Shown here piece after piece: positions 1-5,521 of a stretch of 6,858 nucleotides of DNA. The position numbers and the translations under genes are program-made. Each line of letters opens with the position of its first letter. The first letter of the stretch is position 1. The stretch is from a bacterium (GTDB lineage: Bacteria; Patescibacteriota; Patescibacteriia; Patescibacteriales; JAKAJF01): contig JAKAJF010000048.1 of the NCBI GenBank assembly GCA_021813875.1, positions 1-6,858 of the forward strand. The letters are read 5' to 3'. The notes under the pieces were generated by a model. It saw nothing but the letters and a program-made list of their open reading frames with translations. It ran no database searches and was not told the origin of the DNA.

Positions 1-162
1 GACGTTAGAACCGACATGCTGCTGGACCTCGAGGACTAGGGTCTTATCGCCGTTTTCGACTTCCAAAGCGTCGAAAACTTTGGGCAATTCATTATCAAAA
101 TGGACATCCACAACCGCGCCAATGACTTGTTTTATCTTTCCTGCTTTTAATTTTTCTGACAT
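1..162 (-). CDS. atpD: ATP synthase F1 subunit beta, N-terminal fragment (cut by window edge)
   Basis: The first 54 codons of the catalytic beta subunit, which binds and hydrolyses or synthesises ATP at the alpha/beta interfaces of F1. The translation starts MSEKLKAGKIKQVIGAVVDV and continues with the beta-barrel domain, including LEV at residues 33-35 and LEVQQHVG near residues 44-51; this is the usual beta N-terminus (G-x-I-x-Q-V-I-G-x-V-V-D-V-x-F). The Walker A motif and catalytic Glu lie outside the window. The start is the ATG at 160-162. It has no Shine-Dalgarno sequence, only an A/T-rich leader. It follows atpG in the expected G-D order but is separated from it by about 345 bp holding an opposite-strand gene, whereas the other genes of the operon are tightly packed. 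Whether it depends on read-through from atpG or on its own promoter cannot be told from the sequence. Confidence 0.95.
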   Translation of the reverse strand, partial: MSEKLKAGKIKQVIGAVVDVHFDNELPKVFDALEVENGDKTLVLEVQQHVGSNV

Positions 163-224
163 ATGCTTTAGGCTAAAAATATGTTATTATTTTATTAACT
201 AATTTTTCTTTTAAATTTTCCTTC

Positions 225-232
225 AAAGGAGG
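225..232 (+). promoter_or_regulatory. Strong Shine-Dalgarno sequence for the zinc-ribbon gene
   Basis: AAAGGAGG lies 4 nt upstream of the ATG at 237-239, a near-perfect complement to the 16S rRNA 3' end. It decides the start of the 85-aa gene; the frame upstream of this ATG runs only as far as a stop at 174-176. No atp gene in the window has an equally good site. Confidence 0.85.
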
Positions 233-236
233 ATCA

Positions 237-494
237 ATGGCGAAACCATCGAGGAATGAGGAAGTCAGCGGTAAGGATAACCGGATCATGATCGAAAAGC
301 TCCCTCCGGGAATCACCTCCCAGACCTGCTCTACCTGCGGCTCGACGGCCACGCATCTCGCGACCTTCAGAGGCAGAAAGGAATTCTGCTGCGGAAACGA
401 GCGGTGCCGGATCAAAACCGAGAACAACCTGAAAGCTTACTTCAAATCCCTGCGCTTCACTCCTAACAAATTCGCCACCGCCGGAGTCTCTTAA
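237..494 (+). CDS. Small TnpB/Cas12-like zinc-ribbon protein (85 aa), stand-alone
   Basis: No enzyme activity can be assigned. Seen: TSQTCSTCG at residues 28-36 gives a CxxC knuckle (Cys31, Cys34). A second Cys cluster follows at Cys51, Cys52 and Cys57. The run RIMIEKLPPGITSQTC resembles the segment just before the zinc ribbon in TnpB (IS200/IS605 OrfB) and Cas12-type nucleases, and KTENNLKAY at residues 60-68 sits where those proteins carry the RuvC-III D-x-N-A-A motif. Here the aligned catalytic Asp appears to be Asn64 or Glu62, so no intact RuvC site exists. Family members are usually about 350 aa or more; this has only the last part. Translation looks real: strong Shine-Dalgarno sequence, coding-like codon use, terminator right after the stop. 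It lies opposite to and between atpG and atpD. It could be a decayed transposon remnant, a domesticated nucleic-acid-binding domain, or an unrelated zinc ribbon. Confidence 0.75.
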   Translation: MAKPSRNEEVSGKDNRIMIEKLPPGITSQTCSTCGSTATHLATFRGRKEFCCGNERCRIKTENNLKAYFKSLRFTPNKFATAGVS

Positions 495-509
495 AGACGC
501 CGGTTTTTT
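481..509 (+). terminator. Intrinsic terminator of the zinc-ribbon gene
   Basis: Stem CCGG-A-GTCT (481-489), loop CTTAA (490-494), stem AGAC-G-CCGG (495-503) with one A/G mismatch, followed directly by six T residues (504-509). The stop codon of the plus-strand gene (492-494) lies in the loop. The T tract overlaps the atpG stop codon (508-510). Read on the minus strand the hairpin has no following T tract, so it should act only on plus-strand transcription. Confidence 0.82.
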
Positions 510-1470
510 ATTCGGCCAAAGCGTTGGCTCCGGCCGAAATTTCCGCGATTTCCGCGGTGATGCTCGCCTGTCTCGCCTTATTATAAAAGAGCGTCAATTC
601 CTTGACCATGTCCGTCGCCGCTTCCGTGGCCTGATGCATGGCCGCCATGCGCGCCGATTGCTCGGAGGCGTTCGATTCCAAGAGGGCCTGATAAAGCTGG
701 ACTTCTATCAATCTCGGTATCATTTCATCCAGGACCTCGCGCGGACTGGGTTCGAAAGTATACTCATAAACATACTTGTTACTCATGTGCTTCTCATGTT
801 TTTCTTCCAGGAATTCCTGGGTGACGCCGACCCTGGTATCTTTGCCGACGACGCCTAAGAATTCGTCATGAGCTTCGATATCGACCGGCAAGATCTGCTT
901 CACCCGAGGGACCTGCTTGGAGGCGCTGACAAAATCAGTATAAGCGACCATCACTTTGTCGTATTTCCCGGACAGGAAATCCCCGATGATCATCTTGGCC
1001 ACCGGCACGATTTCGTTGACTTCGGCCGCCAGATCCAATTTGGGGAAATCAGCCACGATTTCATGGCCATGGAGGCGGATGGCGGCGCCTTTCTTGCCGA
1101 CCAGGACGAATTCGGCCTCGATAACGGCTTTTTCTCCCTGGAAATGATATTTCTTGATGGAATCATTCACCTTATTGATGATGGCAGTATTGAAGCCTCC
1201 GCAAAGACCGCGGTTGGAAGTGATCAGGATGATCCCGATCTTTTCGACCTTGCCACGTTTGCTCAGGAGCGGATGCATACCGTTGCCATTCATGGATTTG
1301 GAAAGGTTCAAGACGGTCTCCCAGCTCAAATTGGCGTAAGTCCGGGTACGCAAAACCGCCTCGACCGCCCTGCGCATCTTGACGGCCGCCTCCATCTCCA
1401 TAGCTCTGGTTATCTTCTTGGTGTTATTGACGGATTTTATCCTTCGTTGTACATCTCGGGTCGATGCCAT
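508..1470 (-). CDS. atpG: ATP synthase F1 subunit gamma
   Basis: Central rotor shaft that couples c-ring rotation to the alpha3-beta3 catalytic head. The N-terminal coiled-coil helix (about residues 1-55) begins MASTRDVQRRIKSVNNTKKI; the Rossmann-like middle carries TSNRGLCGGFN at 84-94; the C-terminal helix carries ESNASEQSARMAAM (265-278) and LFYNKARQASITAEIAEI (294-311), the most conserved gamma signature. At 320 aa it is longer than the usual 285-295 aa. The extra residues lie at about 200-232, between the KQILP segment (191-195) and the YEYTFEPSP segment (235-243). The usual AMxMVAA helix motif reads AMEMEAA here, placing Glu27 where Val is normal. The start ATG is 2 nt after the atpA stop, with a weak AAGG upstream. 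The stop overlaps the T tract of the opposing terminator. Confidence 0.97.
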   Translation of the reverse strand: MASTRDVQRRIKSVNNTKKITRAMEMEAAVKMRRAVEAVLRTRTYANLSWETVLNLSKSMNGNGMHPLLSKRGKVEKIGIILITSNRGLCGGFNTAIINKVNDSIKKYHFQGEKAVIEAEFVLVGKKGAAIRLHGHEIVADFPKLDLAAEVNEIVPVAKMIIGDFLSGKYDKVMVAYTDFVSASKQVPRVKQILPVDIEAHDEFLGVVGKDTRVGVTQEFLEEKHEKHMSNKYVYEYTFEPSPREVLDEMIPRLIEVQLYQALLESNASEQSARMAAMHQATEAATDMVKELTLFYNKARQASITAEIAEISAGANALAE

Positions 1471-1472
1471 AT

Positions 1473-3002
1473 TTAAGCCTTAATATAATCTTGGGTCGAT
1501 CTGAAATCAGCGATCAAAACTTTTACCTGGTCTTCCAATTCCTCGCTCAATTCTTTCTTGGCGGCGATGCCTTCCAGGATCTTGGCCCCGGAAATTTCAG
1601 CATATTCGCCGAGACCCTTTTCAAAATCATTGATCTTATCGACGGGAACATCATCCATAAAACCGTTAATCAGCGCAAAGAAGGTCAGGATCTGTTTTTC
1701 GACGGCTATCGGGCTGTACTGATCTTGTTTGAAGATTTCCATAAGTCTCTTGCCTCGTTCGAGCTTGGCCTTGGTCTCGGAATCCAGGTCCGAACCGAAT
1801 TGGGCGAAAGCGGCCAGTTCGCGGTATTGGGCGGCTTCCAGGCGCATCTTCCCGGCCACTTTTTTCATGGCTTTGATCTGGGCGGAGCTGCCGACGCGAG
1901 AGACCGAAAGGCCGGCGTTGACGGCCGGACGGTTGCCTTGGTAAAAGAGGTCCGGTTCGAGATAGATCTGGCCGTCGGTGATGGAAATGACGTTGGTCGG
2001 AATATAGGCGGATACGTCTCCGGCCTGGGTCTCGATAATGGGCAGGGCGGTGATCGAACCGCCGCCTTTTTCCTTGCTCAATTTGCAGGCCCTCTCCAGA
2101 AGGCGGGAATGTAAATAAAAAACATCTCCCGGATAAGCCTCGCGTCCCGGAGGTCTCTTCAGAAGCAGAGAGATTTCGCGGTAAGCGACGGCGTGCTTGG
2201 AGAGATCGTCATAGATAATCAGGACATCTTCGCCCTTATCCAAAAAATATTCGGCCATGGCGCAACCGGCGTAAGGGGCGATATAAGCCAGGGAAGCCGG
2301 GTCGGAAGCGCCAGCTAAGACGACAGTGGTGTAATCCATGGCGCCCTGCTCTTCCAATTTGGCCACGATGCCCGCGATCTTGGATTCTTTCTGGCCGATG
2401 GCCACGTAGATGCATTTCATGTTCTGGCCCTTCTGATTGATGATGGTGTCAATGGCGATGGCGGTCTTGCCAATCTGGCGGTCGCCGATGATCAATTCTC
2501 TCTGGCCGCGGCCGATGGGAATCATGGCGTCGATGGCCTTTATGCCGGTCTGAACCGGCTGATTGACCGATTGGCGGTCGATGACGCCGGCGGCAATCTT
2601 TTCGACCGGATAATAAGTATCAGTTTCAATCTTTTCTTTGCCGTCCAAAGCTTCTCCTAAAGGATTGATGACGCGTCCGACGACCACCTCCCCGACCGGA
2701 ACTTCCAGAATCCTCCTGGTCGCCCTGACTTCATCGCCTTCCTTGATATCGGTAAAATCGCCCAGGATGATGGCGCCGACCTTGTCTTCTTCCAGATTCA
2801 AGGCGACTCCATAGACCTTTTTGCCCTCAGAGGTATGGAATTTAAGCATTTCGGACATTAGACAGTCGGAAAGTCCGGAAATTTTGGCGATGCCGTCGCC
2901 AACCTCGAGGACCTGGCCGACGGTCTGCTCCTTGGCCTCCTGTTTGAAATCTTCTATCTGCTGCTTGAGCTGTTCAATGATGAAATCTTTTGTTGTAGAC
3001 AT
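1473..3002 (-). CDS. atpA: ATP synthase F1 subunit alpha
   Basis: Non-catalytic nucleotide-binding subunit of the F1 hexamer. The N-terminal helix (residues 1-25) is the docking site for delta; the beta-barrel domain follows at about 26-95 (VGQVLEVGDGIAKISGL). The P-loop is GDRQIGKT at 173-180, with Ile177 where Thr is usual. The Walker B-like LIIYDDLSKHA lies at 261-271 and PPGREAYPGDVFYLHSRLLE at 284-303. VSRVGSSAQ at 367-375 holds Arg369, equivalent to the arginine finger that reaches into the beta catalytic site. The C-terminal helical bundle runs from about 380 to 509. Its 509 aa are normal for the family (500-515). The start ATG lies 24 nt after the atpH stop and has no Shine-Dalgarno sequence. 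The stop is 2 nt before atpG. Confidence 0.98.
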   Translation of the reverse strand: MSTTKDFIIEQLKQQIEDFKQEAKEQTVGQVLEVGDGIAKISGLSDCLMSEMLKFHTSEGKKVYGVALNLEEDKVGAIILGDFTDIKEGDEVRATRRILEVPVGEVVVGRVINPLGEALDGKEKIETDTYYPVEKIAAGVIDRQSVNQPVQTGIKAIDAMIPIGRGQRELIIGDRQIGKTAIAIDTIINQKGQNMKCIYVAIGQKESKIAGIVAKLEEQGAMDYTTVVLAGASDPASLAYIAPYAGCAMAEYFLDKGEDVLIIYDDLSKHAVAYREISLLLKRPPGREAYPGDVFYLHSRLLERACKLSKEKGGGSITALPIIETQAGDVSAYIPTNVISITDGQIYLEPDLFYQGNRPAVNAGLSVSRVGSSAQIKAMKKVAGKMRLEAAQYRELAAFAQFGSDLDSETKAKLERGKRLMEIFKQDQYSPIAVEKQILTFFALINGFMDDVPVDKINDFEKGLGEYAEISGAKILEGIAAKKELSEELEDQVKVLIADFRSTQDYIKA

Positions 3003-3026
3003 ATATTTGATTGACTTTTAAACTTT

Positions 3027-3428
3027 TTATTTGATCATTTTTTCCCTCAACTCTTCCAATCTGGTCTTGAGGCTGCCGTCGAAAATCTTGTCTTCCATCT
3101 TGATGATCATGCCGCCCAGGATCTTCTTATCCACTTTCGGCTTCAAGACTACTTCTTTGGCCCGGGAAAGCGAGGCGATGTGTCCAGTTAATAATTTCAA
3201 GGTCTCCTTGTCGGGATCGATGGCGGTAGTGATCTCGGCTTCGACTATCCCCTTCTCCAGGTTCCAATAATTTCCGAACTCCGCGATTATCTTGTCGAGA
3301 TTCTTCTCCTGGCGCTGCCTGATCAAGAAGGCGGCGAATTTCGCCATCAAGGCTCCCACCTCTTTTTCAGTTTTGCCGCGAGTCAGCTGGAACAGGACCC
3401 GGCCGTATTGTTTGGCGCTTATCTTCAT
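3027..3428 (-). CDS. atpH: ATP synthase F1 subunit delta (short form)
   Basis: Peripheral-stalk subunit (OSCP family) that ties the b subunits to the top of the alpha3-beta3 head. The first helix (MKISAKQYGRVLFQLT) matches the usual N-terminal YAxAL motif. The C-terminal domain has the family signature at about 98-123: VDKKILGGMIIKMEDKIFDG followed by SLKTRLEEL. At 133 aa it is about 40-45 aa shorter than typical delta (near 177 aa). By eye the missing part is helices 3-4 of the N-terminal six-helix bundle, because EVGALMAKFAAFL (23-35) is soon followed by the helix before the beta-strand EAEITTAI. The start ATG directly abuts the atpF stop TAG with no gap and no Shine-Dalgarno sequence, so translation is probably coupled. 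Position between atpF and atpA supports the identity. Confidence 0.93.
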   Translation of the reverse strand: MKISAKQYGRVLFQLTRGKTEKEVGALMAKFAAFLIRQRQEKNLDKIIAEFGNYWNLEKGIVEAEITTAIDPDKETLKLLTGHIASLSRAKEVVLKPKVDKKILGGMIIKMEDKIFDGSLKTRLEELREKMIK

Positions 3429-3920
3429 CTATTTGACCAATAATTTCTTAATCAGTTCCTTGTCTTTTTTCGCGTCGACGCCTTCACCCAGGATCTTATG
3501 GAGGGAAGCGACGACCAGATCGGCCGCTTCTTTCTTGATTTCTTTCAAGGTCTGCGCCTTTTCATGCTGCATCTTGGCTTTTTCCTGATTGATGATCGAG
3601 CCAATCTCCTCCTTGGCCTTGGCGACGGTCTCTTTCTTCTTCTCTTCGGCAGCCTGCTTGGCCTTTTCCAGGATCTCGGCCGCTTCTTTCTTGGCGTTAG
3701 CCATGACTACGTTATATTCTTCGCGGGTCTGGGCCAGTTTTTCATCGATAGCTCGGGCGTCATCAAGGCTCTTTTCGATCTTACCGGTCCTCTCTTGCAT
3801 GATCTTCATAAGAGGCTTCAAGGCGAAAAAATAAAGGACCGCGAATACGATCGCGAAATTTATGGCCTGCGCGACCAATAGTCTGAAATCGATATGGAAG
3901 GTTTCGATTAAGTCACCCAT
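3429..3920 (-). CDS. atpF: ATP synthase Fo subunit b
   Basis: Membrane-anchored stator stalk. One hydrophobic N-terminal segment (about residues 12-35, LLVAQAINFAIVFAVLYFFA) is followed by KPLMKIMQERTGKIEKSLDDA, the usual b-subunit cytoplasmic entry, and then a long Ala/Glu/Lys-rich helix (about 40-150) expected to form the b dimer coiled coil. Its 163 aa are normal for the family. Only one b gene is present, so a b2 homodimer is expected. The stop TAG abuts the atpH start. The gene is preceded by a 73-nt gap from atpE that carries a perfect GC palindrome, then an A/T-rich leader without a Shine-Dalgarno sequence. Confidence 0.96.
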   Translation of the reverse strand: MGDLIETFHIDFRLLVAQAINFAIVFAVLYFFALKPLMKIMQERTGKIEKSLDDARAIDEKLAQTREEYNVVMANAKKEAAEILEKAKQAAEEKKKETVAKAKEEIGSIINQEKAKMQHEKAQTLKEIKKEAADLVVASLHKILGEGVDAKKDKELIKKLLVK

Positions 3921-3953
3921 ATTTGAAATTTTTAATTAATTAGTAATTAGCCA

Positions 3954-3967
3954 GCCGGAATTCCGGC
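3954..3967 (-). promoter_or_regulatory. GC hairpin in the atpE-atpF intergenic region
   Basis: GCCGGAATTCCGGC is a perfect 14-nt palindrome. In RNA it can form a 5-bp GC stem with an AATT loop, 27 nt after the atpE stop. The minus-strand sequence that follows is A/T-rich but has no clean U run, so this is not a convincing terminator. A role in stabilising or processing the atpE end of the mRNA is only inferred. Confidence 0.45.
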
Positions 3968-3993
3968 CGACCAAATAACCAAGCAATTAAAGA

Positions 3994-4221
3994 TTACTTG
4001 ATGCTGAAGGCGATGACCAAGGCGTAAATGGCGACGGCTTCAGCGAAGGCGGCGGCCAAAAGCATGGCGACCAAGACCTTTCCGGAAGCTTCCGGGTTTC
4101 GGCCGATGGCTTCCATGGCTTTAGCGCCGATAAAACCGATACCTAAGCCCGGTCCGATGGCGCCGATGCCGATGGCTAATGCCTTTGCTAACATTACACT
4201 TTCCATAAATATTCTTGTCAT
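3994..4221 (-). CDS. atpE: ATP synthase Fo subunit c (proton-binding ring subunit)
   Basis: Two-helix hairpin that forms the rotor ring. TM1 spans about residues 10-36 with the Gly-rich packing motif GIGAIGPGLGIGFIG (18-32). The polar loop contains GRNPEA (40-45), and TM2 (about 48-73) contains the essential carboxylate Glu61 in AFAEAVAIYALVIAF. The residues aligned with the Na+ ligands of Ilyobacter tartaricus c are Ile28 (for Gln32), Ala62 (for Ser66) and Val63 (for Thr67), which favours proton over sodium coupling. At 75 aa the length is normal. Two in-frame starts are plausible: Met1 at 4219-4221, or Met6 at 4204-4206, which gives a 70-aa protein beginning MESVMLAKAL. Neither has a Shine-Dalgarno sequence. 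The gene lies between atpB and atpF with gaps of 49 and 73 nt. Confidence 0.96.
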   Translation of the reverse strand: MTRIFMESVMLAKALAIGIGAIGPGLGIGFIGAKAMEAIGRNPEASGKVLVAMLLAAAFAEAVAIYALVIAFSIK

Positions 4222-4223
4222 GC

Positions 4224-4252
4224 TCGGGAGTAGGCAGGAAGCCGACGCCCGA
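4224..4252 (-). promoter_or_regulatory. Possible hairpin just upstream of the atpE start
   Basis: In minus-strand RNA, TCGGG (4252-4248) can pair with CCCGA (4228-4224), enclosing GGC/GCC pairing (4243-4241 with 4235-4233) around a small loop. It ends 2 nt before the first possible atpE start. It fills most of the 49-nt gap after atpB. A role in setting atpE translation is inferred only; a chance fold is possible. Confidence 0.3.
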
Positions 4253-4270
4253 AATGACTTAAATTACTTA

Positions 4271-5119
4271 TTAATGCTCTTCAGCGGTGCTGCTCATAGT
4301 CAGGTATGTCAGGACCAGCATCATGAAAATCATAGCTTGGATCAGTCCGACGATGACTTCCAGGAACATGAACGGTATGGGAAGCCCGAAAGCCAGGATG
4401 GCCGACATGGAAGCGAGTAAGACTTCGCCCGCGAATATGTTTCCAAAAAGACGGAAAGACAGGCTGGCCACCTTGGCAAGTTCACCGATGATCTCCAGAA
4501 GACCGACGAAAAATTTGATCGGGTTGACGATCAGGATGGTCGGTTCCTTGACGATCTTCCTGGGGATTTCGACCAAAGTCTGGATGTTTATGAACTTATT
4601 GAAATGGCGCCAGATGCCCAAGGAAACGGTGCCCAAGATGTGGCTAGCGACGACGCCGATGATGGCGAGAGCCAAGGTGGTGTTGAGATCGGCGGTGCCG
4701 CCGCGGAAATAAGGGATGAAGACCTTCTCTCCATGCTCGGCGACCACCTGGCCGATAGAGCCCACGCCCGGAAGCATGCCCATCCAGTTGCTCAGAAGGA
4801 TGAAGATGAAAAAGGTGAAGACGAAGGGGAAAAATTTGAGCGATTTCTTCCTCGAGCCCGTGACCGAATCGAAAATCTCTAAAAGCCCTTCCACAGCCAT
4901 CTCTAACACGCTCTGGACCTTGCCGGGAATCATCCTGATATTCATCCTTATAACCAGGCTTATGACCAAGATGATAAAGACGACGATCCAGGAATTCAGG
5001 AGCGAATTGGTGATGGGGAATTTGCCGATATAGGAAATCGGCTCCGCGAACATAGTATTTTCATGAATTATCTCCTCGTGGGCGTTTTCAATATTGGCTT
5101 GTTGGGTTTGGGCTGTCAT
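4271..5119 (-). CDS. atpB: ATP synthase Fo subunit a
   Basis: Stator membrane subunit that forms the proton half-channels against the c-ring. Hydrophobic segments lie at about 42-60, 97-117, 147-170, 200-245 (horizontal hairpin region) and 248-275. The key signature is SLSFRLFGNIFAGE at 219-232, where Arg223 corresponds to the essential E. coli Arg210. GLIQAMIFMMLVLTYL at 258-273 holds Gln261, matching E. coli Gln252. The 282 aa are within the usual range. An amphipathic or soluble N-terminus rich in Gln, Asn and Glu precedes the first membrane segment. The start ATG overlaps the stop of the AtpZ-like gene by 4 nt (ATGA), which implies translational coupling. No Shine-Dalgarno sequence is present. 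Confidence 0.97.
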   Translation of the reverse strand: MTAQTQQANIENAHEEIIHENTMFAEPISYIGKFPITNSLLNSWIVVFIILVISLVIRMNIRMIPGKVQSVLEMAVEGLLEIFDSVTGSRKKSLKFFPFVFTFFIFILLSNWMGMLPGVGSIGQVVAEHGEKVFIPYFRGGTADLNTTLALAIIGVVASHILGTVSLGIWRHFNKFINIQTLVEIPRKIVKEPTILIVNPIKFFVGLLEIIGELAKVASLSFRLFGNIFAGEVLLASMSAILAFGLPIPFMFLEVIVGLIQAMIFMMLVLTYLTMSSTAEEH

Positions 5120-5403
5120 TTTTTATTCTTAGCCTGATTATTCTTATCAATTTTTTTATATTCCTTCAAGGTGTTTTTTACCAGGCCGGCCATAGATACG
5201 ACAAAGGCGACACCGACGGTCGTCAGGAACAACCAAGGGGTCGTACCGTATCTTCTGTCCAACCATTTTCCTAAAAAAATGCCCGCGAGCACCGGTACGA
5301 CGATCCAGCTCGAAAGCCGGAAAAACATGAATAAGGCCGGCTGCCACCAGGGCTTTTGTCCGGCACTCACCCGACCTTCCCTGTCCTTATTTTTCTCTTC
5401 CAT
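5116..5403 (-). CDS. AtpZ/AtpI-family ATP synthase accessory protein
   Basis: Small two-helix membrane protein of the kind found at the head of atp operons. Members of the AtpI/AtpZ group have been linked to c-ring assembly and to Mg2+/Ca2+ supply. After a charged N-terminus (1-19), TM1 (about 22-45) ends in GIFLGKWLDRRYGTTPW (41-57), the family pattern G-x-x-x-G-x-x-L-D-x-x-x-G-T-x-P. TM2 spans about 57-76, followed by a Lys-rich tail (80-95). At 95 aa the length fits. It is the first gene after the promoter at 5484-5511 and overlaps atpB by 4 nt. No Shine-Dalgarno sequence precedes the ATG at 5401-5403. Assignment to this family is firm; the exact AtpI versus AtpZ subtype is not. Confidence 0.88.
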   Translation of the reverse strand: MEEKNKDREGRVSAGQKPWWQPALFMFFRLSSWIVVPVLAGIFLGKWLDRRYGTTPWLFLTTVGVAFVVSMAGLVKNTLKEYKKIDKNNQAKNKK

Positions 5404-5460
5404 AAATGGGCGAAAAATAAAACAAACAAGGGCCCTCTAGTCCTTGAAAGAAAAACTTTT

Positions 5461-5474
5461 GTGGATAAATCCAC
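5461..5474. promoter_or_regulatory. Dyad with perfect DnaA-box match downstream of the atp promoter
   Basis: GTGGATAAATCCAC is an inverted repeat (6-bp arms, 2-nt centre). Extended by one base at 5460, its minus strand contains TTATCCACA (5468-5460), identical to the E. coli R1-type DnaA box. It covers roughly +3 to +17 relative to the start site predicted from the promoter, where an operator would sit, and in RNA it could form a leader hairpin. No second convincing box is seen nearby, so an origin is not supported. Confidence 0.4.
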
Positions 5475-5483
5475 CCAATAATT

Positions 5484-5511
5484 ATTTTACAAGCTTTTGT
5501 GAGAAAGTCAA
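5484..5511 (-). promoter_or_regulatory. Sigma70-type promoter of the atp operon
   Basis: On the minus strand TTGACT (5511-5506, 5 of 6 consensus bases) is separated by 16 bp from TAAAAT (5489-5484, 5 of 6). An A-rich stretch lies just upstream of the -35 element. Transcription would start near 5477, leaving a leader of about 74 nt before the AtpZ-like gene. This is the best promoter seen in the window and fits the start of the atp operon. The 118-bp gap 5404-5521 holds no gene and no terminator for the upstream dnaJ unit. Confidence 0.75.
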
Positions 5512-5521
5512 CTGTTTTTTT

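Noticed and set aside
163..236. Promoters for the plus-strand gene and for atpD in the A/T-rich spacer
   Set aside because: Several -10-like A/T hexamers (such as TATTAT at 185-190) occur, but none has a good -35 element at proper spacing on either strand; A/T richness alone explains them.
163..507. Complete IS200/IS605-type element or an active TnpB with a guide RNA
   Set aside because: The RuvC-I and RuvC-II regions and a TnpA are absent, the RuvC-III Asp seems lost, and no subterminal hairpin ends or target-motif duplication are visible. Only a zinc-ribbon part remains.
868..2114. Long plus-strand open frames at 868-1476 and 1464-2114
   Set aside because: They are antisense to atpG and atpA. 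Their translations look like reverse-complement shadows, have no recognisable motif and no ribosome site, and the opposite strand is certain.
3921..3993. Terminator between atpE and atpF
   Set aside because: The palindrome forms only a 5-bp stem and is not followed by a U run on the minus strand; atpF to atpD must be expressed with the rest.
5404..5521. Chromosomal origin (oriC)
   Set aside because: There is only one convincing DnaA box, no cluster and no dnaA or dnaN gene in view.
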